From Pedobacter sp. WC2423 (GTDB lineage Bacteria; Bacteroidota; Bacteroidia; Sphingobacteriales; Sphingobacteriaceae): a DNA stretch of 64,000 bases. Of this stretch, positions 42,229 to 52,173 are shown piece by piece. The stretch is from assembly GCF_040822065.1 (NCBI RefSeq), contig NZ_CP162005.1, forward strand, positions 806,001-870,000, given 5' to 3'. The notes beneath the pieces are model-generated. The model searched no databases and had not been told where the DNA came from. It saw only the letters and a list, made by a program, of their open reading frames with translations. Each line of letters opens with the position of its first letter. Within the stretch, counting starts at the first letter, position 1. The position numbers and the translations under genes were made by a program.

Positions 42229-42460
42229 AAATATGAATAAGGAATAACTAGTTTCGGCTAAAACTAAGATAAACAAATGACGAAAAAGTTTAAGAGACTA
42301 TTTAAATTTTGTTAATTACCGGATAATATTCTTTTAAGGCAGTTATTCGTTCAAATCATACACTTTTTGCGGGCCTGGTCATTTTAGCTGCATAGGAAAG
42401 GGTAAATGGCTGTTTGGATTTTGGGGCACCATTATTGGATGCTTATGGAAAAAAAAACAT

Positions 42461-42754
42461 ATGATTTCTATAAACAACGTACAACCATTAAGTCCTGAAA
42501 GCTTATTTGATCTTTTAAAAACTGAATTTCCTGCTTATGTAAATGAAAAATTGGGGAGCAACCTGGCAGTTGAGTTTGCTCATGTTTCAGATATTGTCAA
42601 CATCAGTTTCCCGGAAATCATTGAAGGTAATGCTTATACGGTTACCGTAGGCGATAATAGTTTGGAGCTCACAGATCATACTACTGAGGGAACTTATAAT
42701 ACCGAATTGCTGGAACAGCACCTGGTGGAATTTTTGACTTTGAAAGCAGGTTAA
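42461..42754 (+). CDS. Hypothetical small protein
   Basis: 97 residues, not recognised. Acidic, cytoplasmic in appearance, with alternating helix (SPESLFDLLKTEFPAYVNEKL) and strand (NISFPEIIEGNAYTVTV) segments. Codon use looks like that of real neighbours. It stands alone between the collagen-like gene and a minus-strand gene relic. Confidence 0.5.
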   Translation: MISINNVQPLSPESLFDLLKTEFPAYVNEKLGSNLAVEFAHVSDIVNISFPEIIEGNAYTVTVGDNSLELTDHTTEGTYNTELLEQHLVEFLTLKAG

Positions 42755-42954
42755 CCCCGCTCTTTTTTCCATGCTGACTTCATTTTAGCATATTTTATAT
42801 CGGCTTCAGCAGCTTTCCATTTCTTATAAAAGATGGCTGCTGATGCTGCTTTTTCTGTTTCCCCGGTTCCGCGCTCCAGCTGGGTATAACCGTTATTAAG
42901 GTAAGAGGGTTTTCGTTGCCTGGTTATGCTAAATAATCGGGTATTAAGATTTAT
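42752..42954 (-). pseudogene. Possible 3' relic of a minus-strand gene
   Basis: The minus strand is open for about 200 bases and ends at TAA 42752. It reads LNNGYTQLERGTGETEKAASAAI, then KWKAAEADIKYAKMKSAWKK, a helical, charged stretch with protein-like composition. There is no ATG before the upstream stop. It looks like the tail of a lost gene, but I cannot name the family. Confidence 0.35.
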
Positions 42955-44326
42955 CTAAAGTATAGGTGATACTGACTATATTTCTGATTCCTTTATCCAG
43001 TTCAGTTGCGGATTCATTTAAAAAAGTTAAAATCTCTTTTTGAGCATCAGTGGTAAAATCTTCATTCTTCAGCAAATCAGCTAATCCAATTATTTTCGCG
43101 AGAGAGTCTCTGATTTTATGGGATTGTGTCCATGCAATTTCCTGCAATTGCATGGCCTGTCTCTGCACCCGGGAGATGGTCTCTTTATAAGCTGTAATAT
43201 CTCTGTAAGAGCCAATAGCTCTAATTGCATTTCCGTCTTTATCCCGCAGAAATATGCCTCTATAATGGATAATAGCAACTTCTCTATTTGCTTTAAAAAA
43301 TCGGTATTCAGAATGCAGCACTTCTGTTTCTGGATTTTTTACTGCATCATTTAACTCTTTTAAAGCTTGTTCCTTATCCTCGGGAAAGATATTGTCAGAC
43401 CATAATGTATTGTTATATACATCCATATTATAACCAAAAATTTCATTGAAACCCACACTCCAGTTAGCTATATCATTTTCAATATCCCAGTCGCAGATAG
43501 CTTCATCTGCTGCCTTAAGCATTAACTTATACCTGTCATTGCTTAGCCTTAATTCTTCATTTTTATTGATGAGCTCGGTTATATCAGTAGAATTTGTCAC
43601 AATCCCTAAAATAGCAGGGTCTCCAAGCATATTTCTTGCGGTAGTCGTTAACCATCGCCATTCATTGTCACCATTCAGGAACCGGAAAGGTTTTATGTGG
43701 ATCCTTTCAACTTCAAGCAAAGAATTCATCTGTTCTATAACCCTTTCCCGGTCTTCGGGGTGTACATAATCATAGGCAGTTTTACCTATCATTTTTTCGG
43801 GATATATTTTAAGCAAACTAATACAGCTTTCACTTAGAAACTTATATTTTCCGTCCATATCGATTACGGATGTTAAATCTGATCCTGCCTGTACAAGTGC
43901 TTTAAATCTGTTTTCACTGAGGAACAGCGTTTCTTCTAATCTTTTTGCTGCTTGTTCATATTGTAACTGTGAAGTTATATCAGTAGCGATTATAAGTTCA
44001 ACGGACCTTCCATCTGATTCAAATAGATTACTCTTAATTTCGACAGAAATAATATCCCCGTTTTTTTTTAAGTGTTTATAGCGTTTGTTTGTGAAGCGCT
44101 CTTTATACCTGTGAACATTCTCCATAGCCAGCTCAAATTTGGGGATAGTATCTTCTGGCCTTATTTCTTTGATAGTCATGCTTAAAAAATCTTCTCTGGA
44201 ATATCCATAATGGCGTATAGCAGCTTCATTGACTTCAAGAAAACGTAAAGTATCAATATCATAAATCCACATTGGCTGCGGGCTTAGCTGGAAGATATCT
44301 TTATAAAGGTTATTTAGAAAGTCCAT
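42944..44326 (-). CDS. PAS-domain protein ending in a HisKA-like motif without ATPase
   Basis: 460 residues with about three PAS domains (about 10-125, 140-260, 268-385), giving ligand or redox sensing in the cytoplasm. The last ~70 residues (IAWTQSHKIRDSLAKIIGLADLL) match a HisKA dimerisation helix with a His, but the protein stops there and no HATPase domain is present. Such proteins cannot phosphorylate themselves; they may dimerise with, or accept phosphate from, full kinases such as that at 44860. The same layout recurs at 56752. Confidence 0.85.
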   Translation of the reverse strand: MDFLNNLYKDIFQLSPQPMWIYDIDTLRFLEVNEAAIRHYGYSREDFLSMTIKEIRPEDTIPKFELAMENVHRYKERFTNKRYKHLKKNGDIISVEIKSNLFESDGRSVELIIATDITSQLQYEQAAKRLEETLFLSENRFKALVQAGSDLTSVIDMDGKYKFLSESCISLLKIYPEKMIGKTAYDYVHPEDRERVIEQMNSLLEVERIHIKPFRFLNGDNEWRWLTTTARNMLGDPAILGIVTNSTDITELINKNEELRLSNDRYKLMLKAADEAICDWDIENDIANWSVGFNEIFGYNMDVYNNTLWSDNIFPEDKEQALKELNDAVKNPETEVLHSEYRFFKANREVAIIHYRGIFLRDKDGNAIRAIGSYRDITAYKETISRVQRQAMQLQEIAWTQSHKIRDSLAKIIGLADLLKNEDFTTDAQKEILTFLNESATELDKGIRNIVSITYTLDKS

Positions 44327-44859
44327 AAATTATTGAATAGTATTTTTTATAAATAAGCTTACAGGCATAGGAAAATAATAGCTGAACGCGCATTGAATAT
44401 TAAAGGTATAGCTATACTATAATAAGCTAGTTCGTATCGGAAAAACTGATTATCTGTATTTTTTAAGTAAGAAGAACTTTTCTGTTAAAAAAGTTTAATC
44501 ATTTTTAATCAAAATAACAATTCGTGTGATATTTGGTTATGATAATAGTATTTCGTTTTTAGATGAAATAACTGATGTTTTCTGGTTATTTAACAAAAAA
44601 AATATATTAAAAGTTTTAAATATTAAATAACAAACCAGAACCTGTTTTTTACGTATGTTGATATAATGTAACACTAAAGAATTAAAGCGTTATATTGTTT
44701 TATATATAATTCTTATCTCTGAAATGTTGTTTTTTTTGGTCTTAAATGAATTATTAAATGTTTGAAATTATAAATGATATCAAATAATTGTAAGCTTATG
44801 CTTACCTTTTCAGGTTATTAATTGTATAATTTTAATTAAAGATTAATTGTTTGTGAATT
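44327..44859. other. AT-rich divergent intergenic region
   Basis: 533 bases between two divergent PAS genes. It is very AT-rich, with no supported frame on either strand and no exact promoter consensus. It must hold both promoters and probably long leaders. Confidence 0.5.
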
Positions 44860-47064
44860 ATGCTTTCTTTCGCTGATTTAAATAATATTTTAAACAGTAG
44901 CCCGGTTTCCATGGCTATTTTAGACTTAGATAGGAGATTTCAGGCTGTGTCTAACCAATGGTTGATCATTAATGGGCTTAAAGAGGTGCAAGTAGTTGGC
45001 AAATTACATAGTGAACTATTCACGGTAAATAGCCGCAAGTGGCAGGAGATTTTTGATAATTGTCTGCTTGGTATTGATTACAATGGAGAGACAAACAGGG
45101 TAGATCCTATTGATAAAACCAAGGTATGGATCAAATGGCAAATTAATCAGTGGACTGCAAATACACCAGGTTGCGGAGGACTTGTGTTGTATTGTGAAGA
45201 TATTACAGCAATTAAAACTAGTAAGCTTCAAGAGACACAATTTCATGTGTTTATGGATTATATACCTGGTCTTTGCTGGATCACTAATTCAGCCAATGTC
45301 CTGACCTATGCAAATAAACATTTTTTAGATACACATCAGCTTCCGTCTACAGTAATAGGTAAAAATAAAAAGGACATTTTCGGTAATGATATGGCAGCAA
45401 ATGCGTTCGTTAACAATTCAGAAGTCCTGAAAACAAAGCAAAGTAAAGAATTTCAACAAACTATCCGGGACCAGGAAGGTTTTCCTCAATACTTTATGAC
45501 TTTCAAGTTTCCTTTTTTAGATTCTTCAGGAAATATGAGTTTAGTAGGAGCCGTTGGTTTTAATATAACGAAGCATAAACAACTTGAAGAAAATCTGTAC
45601 CAGAGCGAAGAACAATTTCGCCAGGCATTTGAACACTCTTTGGTGGGGATGGCTTTAATCTCTCCTGAAGGATGCTGGAAGCGTGTTAATGCCAGTTTAT
45701 GTCTGATCACAGGATATACTGAACAAGAATTGCAGTCTATGTGTATACAAGATATTACACATCCGGATGATTTACCGGAAAGTATTGCCAAACTTATTGA
45801 TCTTGCTAATAATGTTACCGAAAGTCTTAAAATTGAAAAGCGGTATATTCATAAAAATGGCGATATAATCTGGGTCGTAATTGCGGCAACGATGTTAAAA
45901 GACAGCCAGGGCAGGGCACTTCATTATGTATCACAGATTGAAGACATTACTAATAGAAAAGAAATTGAAGGTGACCTGAAGCAAAGCGAAAAGAAATACC
46001 GTTCTATATTTGAAAATGTACAAGACGTATTTTATCAGGCTGATCAATCTGGGTTAGTGACTGAAATCAGCCCGTCAATTCTTCAATATTCCGGCTTTTC
46101 CAGAGCCGCCATTATTGGCCAGCCTGTTTCTGATTTTTACTATTATCCTCAAGATAGAGCAAGGATTATCAATAGTTTGAAAAATGACGGTACAGTAATT
46201 GATTTTGAGGTCAGACTAAAAACAGCAGATAAGGAACTAAGATATGTATCTGTGAATGCCAGGTTAATTTTAGAAGATGGCCGGATTGCAGGCACTGAAG
46301 GGAGTATGAGAGATGTAACAGCCAGGAAGTTTCAGGAAAATGCATTGAAAACATTGAATTCGGAGTTAACTGCATCAAATGAGCAGAAGAACAAGCTCCT
46401 TTCCATTATTGGTCATGACCTCAGGAATCCAATTTCAGGTAGTCTGGAGCTTTTAGAAATGACACTAGCTGATCTTTATTTAATTTCAGTTGATGATATT
46501 CACCTGCATCTCTCCATGATCAAGCAAGAATTATCGAATGCAAATGAGCTTTTAGAAGGGCTGTTGATTTGGGCGAAGTCGCAATTTAATGCGATTGGTT
46601 TTCATCCTGTGAAAATTGCTGATATTTCAAACCTTATAGAAAGATCAGTGCATAATGTTTTGCCAATGGCCAATAAGAAATCTATTCGGATAGTACACCA
46701 AACAGAGCCGGATGTGGGCATCTATGCAGATAAAGAAATGCTGGAAACTATAGTCAGAAATTTACTCTCCAATGCTATCAAATTTTCACATACTGGAGGA
46801 GAAATAACTATCAATGTATTAAAAAAAGAAAGTCATGTGCTCTTTTCTGTAGCTGACAATGGGATTGGAGTGCCAGCAGAGAAAGTTTTGGAGCTCCTTA
46901 ACAGTAAATCAAATTATACTACTTATGGTACAAATGGAGAAAAGGGGACAGGACTCGGATTAAATCTTATCGTTGATTTTGTATTGAGGCATGGAGGGAA
47001 AATCTGGGTAAATAGTGATTTAGGCATAGGGAGTGTTTTTTATTTTACTATACCTTCTGGATAA
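44860..47064 (+). CDS. Multi-PAS sensor histidine kinase
   Basis: 734 residues, soluble, with four PAS domains (about 5-115, 125-245, 250-370, 375-495), each ending in a PAC-like IT-x-x-K or VTARK tail. HisKA has His in SIIGHDLRNPISG (near 525), and the HATPase domain has NLLSNAIKFSHTGG, DNGIGVP and GTGLGLNLIVDF, so all catalytic boxes are present. No receiver domain is fused and no regulator gene is adjacent, so its partner is unknown. It is divergent from the HisKA-only protein at 42944. The 3' end adjoins a MarR relic. Confidence 0.9.
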   Translation: MLSFADLNNILNSSPVSMAILDLDRRFQAVSNQWLIINGLKEVQVVGKLHSELFTVNSRKWQEIFDNCLLGIDYNGETNRVDPIDKTKVWIKWQINQWTANTPGCGGLVLYCEDITAIKTSKLQETQFHVFMDYIPGLCWITNSANVLTYANKHFLDTHQLPSTVIGKNKKDIFGNDMAANAFVNNSEVLKTKQSKEFQQTIRDQEGFPQYFMTFKFPFLDSSGNMSLVGAVGFNITKHKQLEENLYQSEEQFRQAFEHSLVGMALISPEGCWKRVNASLCLITGYTEQELQSMCIQDITHPDDLPESIAKLIDLANNVTESLKIEKRYIHKNGDIIWVVIAATMLKDSQGRALHYVSQIEDITNRKEIEGDLKQSEKKYRSIFENVQDVFYQADQSGLVTEISPSILQYSGFSRAAIIGQPVSDFYYYPQDRARIINSLKNDGTVIDFEVRLKTADKELRYVSVNARLILEDGRIAGTEGSMRDVTARKFQENALKTLNSELTASNEQKNKLLSIIGHDLRNPISGSLELLEMTLADLYLISVDDIHLHLSMIKQELSNANELLEGLLIWAKSQFNAIGFHPVKIADISNLIERSVHNVLPMANKKSIRIVHQTEPDVGIYADKEMLETIVRNLLSNAIKFSHTGGEITINVLKKESHVLFSVADNGIGVPAEKVLELLNSKSNYTTYGTNGEKGTGLGLNLIVDFVLRHGGKIWVNSDLGIGSVFYFTIPSG

Positions 47065-47065
47065 T

Positions 47066-47248
47066 GATAATGTTAAGATGATGGTATCAAAGGTATTGAG
47101 AACATTGGAAGATAAGAATCTTATTACCCGCCAGGCACACCCTACAGATAATCTCGCTACTGTTACAAGTCTGTTACAACTCAAATTATATTTGCGAAGC
47201 AAAGGATTGTATATTTGCGGCACACGATTAAGTATCTATGGACTTTAA
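47066..47248 (+). pseudogene. Relic of a MarR-family regulator
   Basis: Right after the kinase stop, the frame reads MMVSKVLRTLEDKNLITRQ then HPTDNLATVTSL, which is the wing and recognition-helix region of MarR regulators (usual form VSKVLRTLE-x-KGLI-x-R then HPTD-R). The N-terminal dimer and first DNA-binding helices are missing and the C terminus ends in unrelated residues. So the gene has lost most of its length. It lies upstream of the RND efflux operon, which a MarR protein might once have controlled. Confidence 0.7.
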
Positions 47249-47639
47249 AATCATATTTAGGTATAAACAATCAAGAATGTGGAGCCTTGGGTTTCTTGCA
47301 TCGCTGCTCTTGCTTGTCATAAGTACTGGTGATTTTAAAACTACGGTCACAAAAAAAAGATCTCTGCGTTCGGAGATTTTGCAGTCGAGTTTTAACACGG
47401 CAGAAGTACTCTTTCATCAAAATGACCTGCTGCGTCAAACTACTTCCTCAGTAAGAGGAAAAGTTACAAGCTATCGCAAAAAGTTTAAACATCTGATAGA
47501 GGGAAATGACGACCATTCTCCCTATGTTAAAGAGTTACAGTATATCCGGTATCTGAACTCATTTGTTAAACTGAATTACGAATCTCCTTATTTCGTTTCG
47601 GAGCAACTATCTTTCCTGTACAGGCTTTCGGTCTTCTAG
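47238..47639 (+). CDS. Hypothetical membrane-anchored protein
   Basis: 133 residues, not recognised. An N-terminal hydrophobic helix (about 15-31, WSLGFLASLLLLVIS) is followed by a basic, helical region (KKRSLRSEIL, RGKVTSYRKKFKHL). The start overlaps the MarR relic by 11 bases. Without homology it may be a decayed or lineage-specific gene. Confidence 0.45.
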   Translation: MDFKIIFRYKQSRMWSLGFLASLLLLVISTGDFKTTVTKKRSLRSEILQSSFNTAEVLFHQNDLLRQTTSSVRGKVTSYRKKFKHLIEGNDDHSPYVKELQYIRYLNSFVKLNYESPYFVSEQLSFLYRLSVF

Positions 47640-47832
47640 ATTCCCATTAAAATTATTCTTTCTCCTGTTGAAAACAGGAAGTGTACTGAATCACGCTATA
47701 ACAATTATGGGGCTGGTCCGGTACTTTGTATGAAATTCAGAAACGAAAAAACGAAGCTTTGATATAGCATCGCGGATGAAATATGCCCGGCGCATAGCTA
47801 AGCTTCAGTACTTATATAACAATATATACTTA

Positions 47833-48951
47833 ATGAAATTAAATTGGATATTCATCATATTTATGATGGTAGTTACCCAGGCATGCTCCACTAACAGCGC
47901 CAAAACTAAGGAGGAGAAATTAACGGAAATCCCTGTTGTTAAATTGAAAATAGTTGATACCGCTCTTGCACTTAATTATGTTGCAGACATTCAGGCGGTC
48001 CGTAATATAGAAATCAGGGCCAGAGTACAAGGCTTTATTGAACAAATACTGGTTGATGAAGGGCAGCAAGTAAAAAAAGGACAGCTGCTTTTTAAAATGA
48101 ACGACAAAGAATACTTGATTAAGCTAAACCAGGCTAAATCACAATTAGCAAGTGCTCATTCATCCGTAAAGATTGCCGAGGTCGAACTCGGGCGGATTAA
48201 AACTCTGGTAGAGAAAAAAGTTATATCTAAATCAGAACTGACACTGGGAACGGCCCGCCTTGCAGAAGCTGAAGCTAAAGCGAGCGAAGCCTTGTCAATC
48301 ATTGATGATGCCAATCAAAAACTTTCCTATTTATCCGTCCGCGCACCATTTGAAGGTGTTATAGACCGCATACCTTTAAAAACTGGTAGTCTGGTGAGTG
48401 AAGGAGCACTATTGACAACCTTGTCCGATAGCCGTAATATGTATGCCTATTTTGATATCTCAGAAAATGAATATCTTCAATTTATGCGTACAGGCAAGGG
48501 GCATTTTTCTACACATGCAGAAACTGCACTGATACTTTCGGACGGTAATACTTATCCGCTCAAAGGCAAAATACAGACGCAGGAGAGCAGCTTCTCCGGA
48601 AGTACTGGTTCAATTGCCTATAGAGCAATGTTCCCCAATCCCGATCGCATACTCAAACACGGTGCTTCAGGTAAAGTCCAATTGATATCTAAACTGGAAG
48701 GCAGCCTGTTAGTACCTCAAAAGTCTGTCTTTGAAATTCAGGACAAAAACTACGTGTTTGTGGTTGATGAAAAGAATACAGTGAAAATGAAAAGTTTTGT
48801 ACCTAAAATGAAGCTTGCTGAATATTATGTGGTAAGCAGCGGACTAAAAGCTGGCGAAAATATCGTCTATGAGGGTATACAGAATATCAAAGACGGTGTT
48901 ACGATTACCCCCGTATTTAATAAATCCAATAGTCTTTCCGCAAAAAAATAG
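47833..48951 (+). CDS. RND efflux periplasmic adaptor (membrane fusion lipoprotein)
   Basis: 372 residues from ATG 47833; the frame opens at 47776 but the lipoprotein signal begins here, with lipobox TQAC giving a lipidated Cys. It has a biotinyl-lipoyl-like domain (about 45-90) with RVQGFIEQILVDEGQQVKKGQLLF, an alpha-hairpin (about 90-150) and a beta-barrel (about 165-240). It joins the inner-membrane pump at 49027 to the outer-membrane channel at 52173. The three genes form an operon. AcrA-type. Confidence 0.92.
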   Translation: MKLNWIFIIFMMVVTQACSTNSAKTKEEKLTEIPVVKLKIVDTALALNYVADIQAVRNIEIRARVQGFIEQILVDEGQQVKKGQLLFKMNDKEYLIKLNQAKSQLASAHSSVKIAEVELGRIKTLVEKKVISKSELTLGTARLAEAEAKASEALSIIDDANQKLSYLSVRAPFEGVIDRIPLKTGSLVSEGALLTTLSDSRNMYAYFDISENEYLQFMRTGKGHFSTHAETALILSDGNTYPLKGKIQTQESSFSGSTGSIAYRAMFPNPDRILKHGASGKVQLISKLEGSLLVPQKSVFEIQDKNYVFVVDEKNTVKMKSFVPKMKLAEYYVVSSGLKAGENIVYEGIQNIKDGVTITPVFNKSNSLSAKK

Positions 48952-49026
48952 TACAACTAACTTATCATCATAGCTAATTTCCTTGTATAACACAGGGTAA
49001 GCTGCTGCATTTATAATTAAAGAAAA

Positions 49027-52000
49027 ATGGTTGAAACATTTATTAGAAGGCCAGTATTGTCACTGGTTATTTCTCTCTCCTTAATTTTGCTGGGTGTGCT
49101 CGCATTTTTTTCGCTCCCCATTACGCAATTCCCAGATATTGTTCCGCCATCCGTAGTCGTTACAGCAAGTTACAATGGAGCAAACGCAGAAGTATGTGCC
49201 AAAGCCGTCGCTACTCCGCTTGAAAAAGCCATTAATGGTGTTCCTGGAATGACTTATATGAACTCTGTAAGCAGCAACAATGGGGTAACACTAATACAAG
49301 TTTTCTTTAATGTTGGAACAGATCCCGACCAGGCTGCAGTAAACGTGCAGAACAGGGTGACTACAGTATTGGATGAACTACCAGAAGAAGTTATCAAAGC
49401 AGGTGTAACTACAGAAAAGGAAGTAAACAGTATGTTGCTTTATCTGAATGTAACCAGTAATGATAAAGATATGAGCGAGGAGTTCATCTACAATTTTGCA
49501 GATATCAATGTCCTTCAAGAACTAAAACGTATAGATGGGGTTGGTTTTGTAGATATTATGGGTGCCAGAGATTATTCTATGAGGGTATGGCTGAAGCCAG
49601 ACAGGATGCTATCTCATGATATATCTGCAGATGAAGTTATCAGCACCATGCGTAAACAGAATATTGAAGCGGCACCCGGTGTTGCCGGTGAAAATTCTGG
49701 AAAAGGAACTGAAGTAAAACAATACGTTTTAAAATATACAGGAAAATTTAACAGCAAAGAAGACTACGAAAACCTTGTTTTAAAAGCTGAAAAAAATGGT
49801 GCTTTAGTTAGGTTAAAAGATATAGCGGATATCGAATTCGGGACCGTAAGTTATGATATGGTATCCAAAACAGATGGCAAGCCTTCTGCCTCGATTATGA
49901 TTAAACAAAGGCCTGGCTCAAATGCCAGTGAGGTTATTGACAATATCAAGGAGAAAATGGCCGAATTAAAAGGTACCAGTTTTCCACCAGGAATGGAATA
50001 TAATTTTGCTTACGATGTTTCCCGTTTTTTGGATGCCAGTATTCATGAAGTACTCCGCACACTTGTGGAGGCCTTTATCCTGGTATTTATCGTGGTCTAT
50101 ATCTTTTTACAAGATTTCAGAAGTACCCTGATTCCCGCATTAGCAGTACCAGTGGCGCTCATCAGTACTTTGGCCTTTTTACAAATATTGGGTTTCTCCA
50201 TCAATATACTCACGCTGTTTGCGCTTGTTCTGGCAATCGGTATTGTGGTGGATAATGCGATTGTTGTGGTAGAGGCTGTGCATGTGAAAATGAGCGAAGA
50301 GCACCTGCCGCCAATGGAGGCAACTATTGCTGCAATGAAAGAAATTGGTGGTGCTATCATAGCTATTACCATGGTGATGTCTGCTGTATTTATTCCGGTA
50401 GCCTTCCTGTCAGGACCTGTGGGTGTTTTTTACCGGCAATTTTCACTTACACTAGCTATTGCCATTGTCATTTCTGGAATTAATGCATTGACGCTAACAC
50501 CAGCTTTATGTGCAATTATGCTCAAACACCAGGAAGGACACACTGCTGGTAAGGGCCTGATGGGCAGATTCTTCAAACTGTTTAACAAAGGATATGATCA
50601 AACAGAAAAGAAGTTTAGTCACCTTATAGGCTATATCATTGGACGTAAACCTATTACTATTTGTCTGTTCCTTTTCTTTTGTATCGCTACCTGGGCAGGA
50701 AGTAAAATACTGCCGTCTGGATTTATTCCGACAGAAGACCAGGGGATGATCTATGTAAATGTGACCACTCCACCAGGATCAACTGTAGAAAGAACAGAAA
50801 AAGTACTGGATCAGATACAACAAAGTACGCGCAGCCTTAAAATGGTAGAAAATGTAAGTACACTTGCGGGGTATAGTTTGATGAGTGATATAACAGGAGC
50901 ATCATACGGAATGGGGATGATTAATCTGGCCCCATGGGATAAACGAAAAGAAACAGTAACAGAAGTAATCTCAGCATTAAAAGAAAAAACCAGGGGAATC
51001 AGTGATGCCTCGATTGAATTTTTTGCTCCGCCAACAGTACCTGGTTTTGGAAATGCCAGCGGATTTGAACTGAGGCTCCTGGATAAGAACAAGAGTGAAG
51101 ACTTGAATAAAACTGCCCAGGTTACCAATGACTTCTTAAAAGCACTGCGAAGCCATCCGTCAATTTCTGGAGCCTTTACGAGTTTTGATCCGAATTTTCC
51201 GCAGTATATGATACATATTGACCAGGATATGGCTGCACAGAAAGGTGTTTCTATAGATAACGCAATGAGCACACTGCAAACTTTAGTAGGTAGTTATTAT
51301 GCCACTAACTTTATCCGTTTCGGTCAAATGTATAAGGTAATGCTTCAGGCATATCCGGAATACCGCAGCAAACCAAATGATCTTTTACGGTTGCACGTTA
51401 AAAATGATAGGGGTGAAATGATTCCATATTCTACCTTTGTAAAGCTGGAAAGAGTTTTTGGACCAGAGCAGATCAACCGTTACAATATGTATACTTCGGC
51501 GATGATCAATGGTGATGCTTCGGCCGATTTTAGCAGTAGTGACGCCATTGCTGCAGTTGAGGCTACCGCCAAAGAAAAACTTCCACGTGGCTTCAGCATC
51601 GAATGGTCTGGGATGACCCGCGAACAGATCCTTTCAGGGAATCAGGCAATTTACATTTTTATCATCTGTCTTATATTCGTCTATCTTTTGCTCGCTGCAC
51701 AATACGAAAGTTTTCTGTTACCCTTACCGGTGCTGCTCTCACTTCCTGCAGGTATAGCCGGTGCCTTTTTCACCTTAAAGCTCGCGGGACTTGAAAACAA
51801 TATTTATGCACAAGTATCACTGGTCATGCTCATTGGGCTATTGGGGAAAAATGCAATCCTGATTATCGAGTTTGCCGAGCTCAAGCGCAGAGAAGGCGCA
51901 ACAGTAGCAGAGGCGGCAAAAGCCGGAGCTGTATCCAGGTTAAGGCCAATTTTAATGACCTCGTTTGCATTTATTGCCGGGTTGATACCGCTTTGTATTG

Positions 52001-52173
52001 CTACTGGTGCCGGTGCTGTAGGTAATCGTTCTATAGGAACTGCCGCGGTAGGCGGTATGCTGATCGGAACACTTTTCGGTGTCATCATTATACCAGGACT
52101 ATATGCAATTTTTGCGTCGATAGGTAAAAAGAAACCAAAATTAGTTATTGAAAATAATAAGGAAAACGCGTAA
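49027..52173 (+). CDS. RND multidrug efflux permease (HAE1, AcrB-type)
   Basis: 1048 residues, the usual length. Twelve membrane helices and two large periplasmic loops. The helix-4 motif LAIGIVVDNAIVVVE has the first proton-relay Asp, with Asn at the second position. RLRPILMTSFAFIAGLIPL and GTAAVGGMLIGTLFGVIIIPGLY lie near the end. It expels drugs, bile salts or dyes using proton flow. Its stop overlaps the next ATG by one base (TAATG), so translation is coupled. The substrate is not predictable. Confidence 0.95.
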   Translation: MVETFIRRPVLSLVISLSLILLGVLAFFSLPITQFPDIVPPSVVVTASYNGANAEVCAKAVATPLEKAINGVPGMTYMNSVSSNNGVTLIQVFFNVGTDPDQAAVNVQNRVTTVLDELPEEVIKAGVTTEKEVNSMLLYLNVTSNDKDMSEEFIYNFADINVLQELKRIDGVGFVDIMGARDYSMRVWLKPDRMLSHDISADEVISTMRKQNIEAAPGVAGENSGKGTEVKQYVLKYTGKFNSKEDYENLVLKAEKNGALVRLKDIADIEFGTVSYDMVSKTDGKPSASIMIKQRPGSNASEVIDNIKEKMAELKGTSFPPGMEYNFAYDVSRFLDASIHEVLRTLVEAFILVFIVVYIFLQDFRSTLIPALAVPVALISTLAFLQILGFSINILTLFALVLAIGIVVDNAIVVVEAVHVKMSEEHLPPMEATIAAMKEIGGAIIAITMVMSAVFIPVAFLSGPVGVFYRQFSLTLAIAIVISGINALTLTPALCAIMLKHQEGHTAGKGLMGRFFKLFNKGYDQTEKKFSHLIGYIIGRKPITICLFLFFCIATWAGSKILPSGFIPTEDQGMIYVNVTTPPGSTVERTEKVLDQIQQSTRSLKMVENVSTLAGYSLMSDITGASYGMGMINLAPWDKRKETVTEVISALKEKTRGISDASIEFFAPPTVPGFGNASGFELRLLDKNKSEDLNKTAQVTNDFLKALRSHPSISGAFTSFDPNFPQYMIHIDQDMAAQKGVSIDNAMSTLQTLVGSYYATNFIRFGQMYKVMLQAYPEYRSKPNDLLRLHVKNDRGEMIPYSTFVKLERVFGPEQINRYNMYTSAMINGDASADFSSSDAIAAVEATAKEKLPRGFSIEWSGMTREQILSGNQAIYIFIICLIFVYLLLAAQYESFLLPLPVLLSLPAGIAGAFFTLKLAGLENNIYAQVSLVMLIGLLGKNAILIIEFAELKRREGATVAEAAKAGAVSRLRPILMTSFAFIAGLIPLCIATGAGAVGNRSIGTAAVGGMLIGTLFGVIIIPGLYAIFASIGKKKPKLVIENNKENA

